From: Parelaphostrongylus tenuis
Lineage: Eukaryota > Nematoda > Chromadorea > Rhabditida > Metastrongylidae
Assembly: GCA_019055375.1 (NCBI GenBank)
Contig: JAHQIW010003769.1
Span: forward strand, 198,501 to 262,500
DNA: 64,000 nucleotides
Direction: 5' to 3'
Shown: positions 62,934-64,000 of the stretch, piece after piece
Layout of the letters: every line of letters begins with the position of its first letter
Numbering within the stretch: position 1 is the stretch's first letter
Made by a program: the position numbers and the translations under genes
The notes under the pieces: generated by a model
The model's input: the letters and a program-made list of their open reading frames with translations, nothing else
What the model was told of the DNA's origin: nothing
Database searches by the model: none

Positions 62934-64000
62934 TTATACTCCACGAAACTTATTTTCATATTCTATTCTCAACTGCTTTATTTTCTCCATATCTTCCTCA
63001 CTTGGAAATCCAGCGTTCTTATCAATATAATCGTTTTTTGGCAGACCATATAATTCTTCCAATGACATCAGCCGTGACCAATGAGGATACAACTTTCGAC
63101 CCGTTGGCGCAAGCTCGTCTGACCATTCTTTCTTCGCTCTGAAATAAAAAATTATGAGGATGAAAACAGAGAGAATCCCGATAAAAGAACTACGAGGATG
63201 AAAACAGAGAGAATCCCGATTCATATCACAAGGACTAGAGCACGGCAAAAAATCAGACTTCTGTAAAAGGAATTTTTATCATATTATACCTTTCCGTAGA
63301 GTGCTTTATTGAGACCACGCTCAAATTTCAATAGATCCTTTCATTATTATTTGAGCCAACATGTCATGTGGTCTGGTAAGGGCTCTTGTACAGCCCGAGA
63401 CACGTGTCGTCGACAACTATAATAAGGAGGGTAAGGCTCCCGAGAGAACTGACTATAAAAGATCGACAGACGACGGGTTCTGCCCGGCTGATGAGTTTGT
63501 AAGGACGAAACACGTGTCTCGGGCTGTACAAGAGCCCTTACCAGACCACATGACATGTTGGCTCAAATAATAATGAAAGGATCTGTAGAAGGAATTTTCA
63601 CACTTAGAGTCCGATTTTTAGCAAAATTTTGTTCGCACCATGAGAATTTTTCAAACATATTAAGAGTCCGTGAGCATAAAGAGTGTCGCTTTTTTATACT
63701 GCAACCACATCAAGAGAACAAGAACATGGTAATCACTCACGCAGCAATAGTTTCCTCAACGTACTTCTCTGGATCGAAAGAGTGCAATTCAGCCAGATGA
63801 GCTTTCATACGGCGAACAAATTCACGCTCAGCCTGAAATCCCACTACTGTTCATTAAAAGGCTTAATTAAAGAAACCCATTTTCAACAGAAAAAGTTCTT
63901 GACCTAACCCTTAGTTTCTTTTCTCTGTGATATTTTTGGTATTTGAAGAAGTCCCTATCATAGCGCTTTCGTCTCTTGTGCTTTTTCATTTTCTTCCTCC
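62934..64000 (-). CDS. mS38/AURKAIP1-like mitochondrial ribosomal protein, 3' exons
   Basis: Three exons on the minus strand with agreeing phases: 64000-63909 (continues past the window), 63832-63741, 63138-62934 (TAA at 62936-62934). The first visible part is very basic, RKKMKKHKRRKRYDRDFFKY, and matches the C-terminal signature of mitochondrial small-subunit protein mS38 (KM.KHK.RK). It continues AEREFVRRMKAHLAELHSF and then AKKEWSDELAPTGRKLYPHW and LYGLPKNDYIDKN. This C-terminal extension of roughly 100 residues is longer than in mammalian AURKAIP1, so a nematode-specific form or a different basic protein remains possible. In its larger intron sits a family A foldback. Confidence 0.6.
63156..63225. 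repeat. 38-bp tandem duplication
   Basis: GAGGATGAAAACAGAGAGAATCCCGAT occurs at 63156 and again at 63194, directly upstream (minus-strand sense) of the last exon acceptor. Confidence 0.8.
63295..63590. repeat. Family A foldback element
   Basis: Bounded by AGTGCTTTATTGAGACCACGCTCAAATTTC on the left. Arms TCATTATTATTTGAGCCAACATGTCATGTGGTCTGG and complement are nearly identical over about 80 bp including GGGCTCTTGTACAGCCCGAGACACGTGTC, so the copy is young. Only the right arm holds a complete hammerhead. Confidence 0.85.
63482..63524 (+). ncRNA. Hammerhead ribozyme, family A
   Basis: Stem I GCCCGG (63482-63487), CTGATGA (63488-63494), stem II GTTT/GGAC with a GTAA loop, GAAA (63507-63510), CACGTG (63511-63516), TC (63517-63518, cleavage after the C), TCGGGC. 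All core boxes intact; differs from the 27351 copy by one base in stem II that keeps a G-U pair. Confidence 0.85.

Noticed and set aside
63347..63570. Coding genes inside the family A foldback (both strands open for about 69 codons)
   Set aside because: The similar peptides on both strands reflect the inverted repeat; the sequence is shared by many non-coding copies.
1..64000. CRISPR array, bacterial operon or prophage
   Set aside because: Gene structure with introns and animal protein families rules out a bacterial origin, and no regularly spaced direct repeats with unique spacers were seen.

Overview
The window looks like AT-rich nuclear DNA of a parasitic-type clade V (strongylid-like) nematode. 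The case rests on gene content: a nematode hedgehog-related protein with a Hint/Hog domain, a cuticle collagen with the family's Cys and Gly-X-Y layout, a tetraspanin, and genes split into many small exons by kilobase introns full of MITEs. This is inference from protein families; no species call is possible from sequence reading alone.

Layout: (1) 1448-13130, + strand: 3' portion of a Hint/Hog gene with a long Gly/Ser/Thr/Asn-rich linker upstream of the autoprocessing domain; two decayed mariner copies lie before and inside it. (2) 13131-16869: intergenic repeats. (3) 16870-29048, + strand: a tetraspanin with four membrane helices and CCG and SCC loop motifs, and an unusual Thr/Pro-rich N-terminal extension built from a 51-bp minisatellite. 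(4) 29049-32301: intergenic repeats. (5) 32302-53778, + strand: a cuticle collagen of roughly 440 residues spread over 21.5 kb, one intron being 12.4 kb. (6) 55341-57051: an unassigned possible exon pair. (7) 57084-61699, + strand: an unrecognised type II membrane protein with a Cys-rich ectodomain. (8) 62934-64000, - strand: 3' exons of a small basic protein resembling mitochondrial ribosomal protein mS38/AURKAIP1, running off the window.

Exon models were built by hand from GT/AG boundaries and matching intron phases; within each gene nearly all junctions agree in phase. Several conserved exons are broken by single-base shifts, some in homopolymers, in different genes. Consensus errors are the simplest explanation, though local decay is possible.

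The most interesting content is non-coding. Two dispersed repeat families carry hammerhead ribozyme motifs. Family A (about a dozen traces, many as inverted pairs) has a classical core in its best copies: CTGATGA, a 4-bp stem II with GTAA loop, then GAAA, a minimal stem III and a TC cleavage site. Its stem I changes sequence between copies while staying complementary. Family D carries the CTGAAGA...GCCGAAACGTC form typical of Penelope-like elements. Other repeats include a TIR element with a tRNA-like interior, tRNA-like foldbacks with a B box, mariner-derived MITEs that keep the transposase start, and a family seen four times in one orientation inside the collagen introns.
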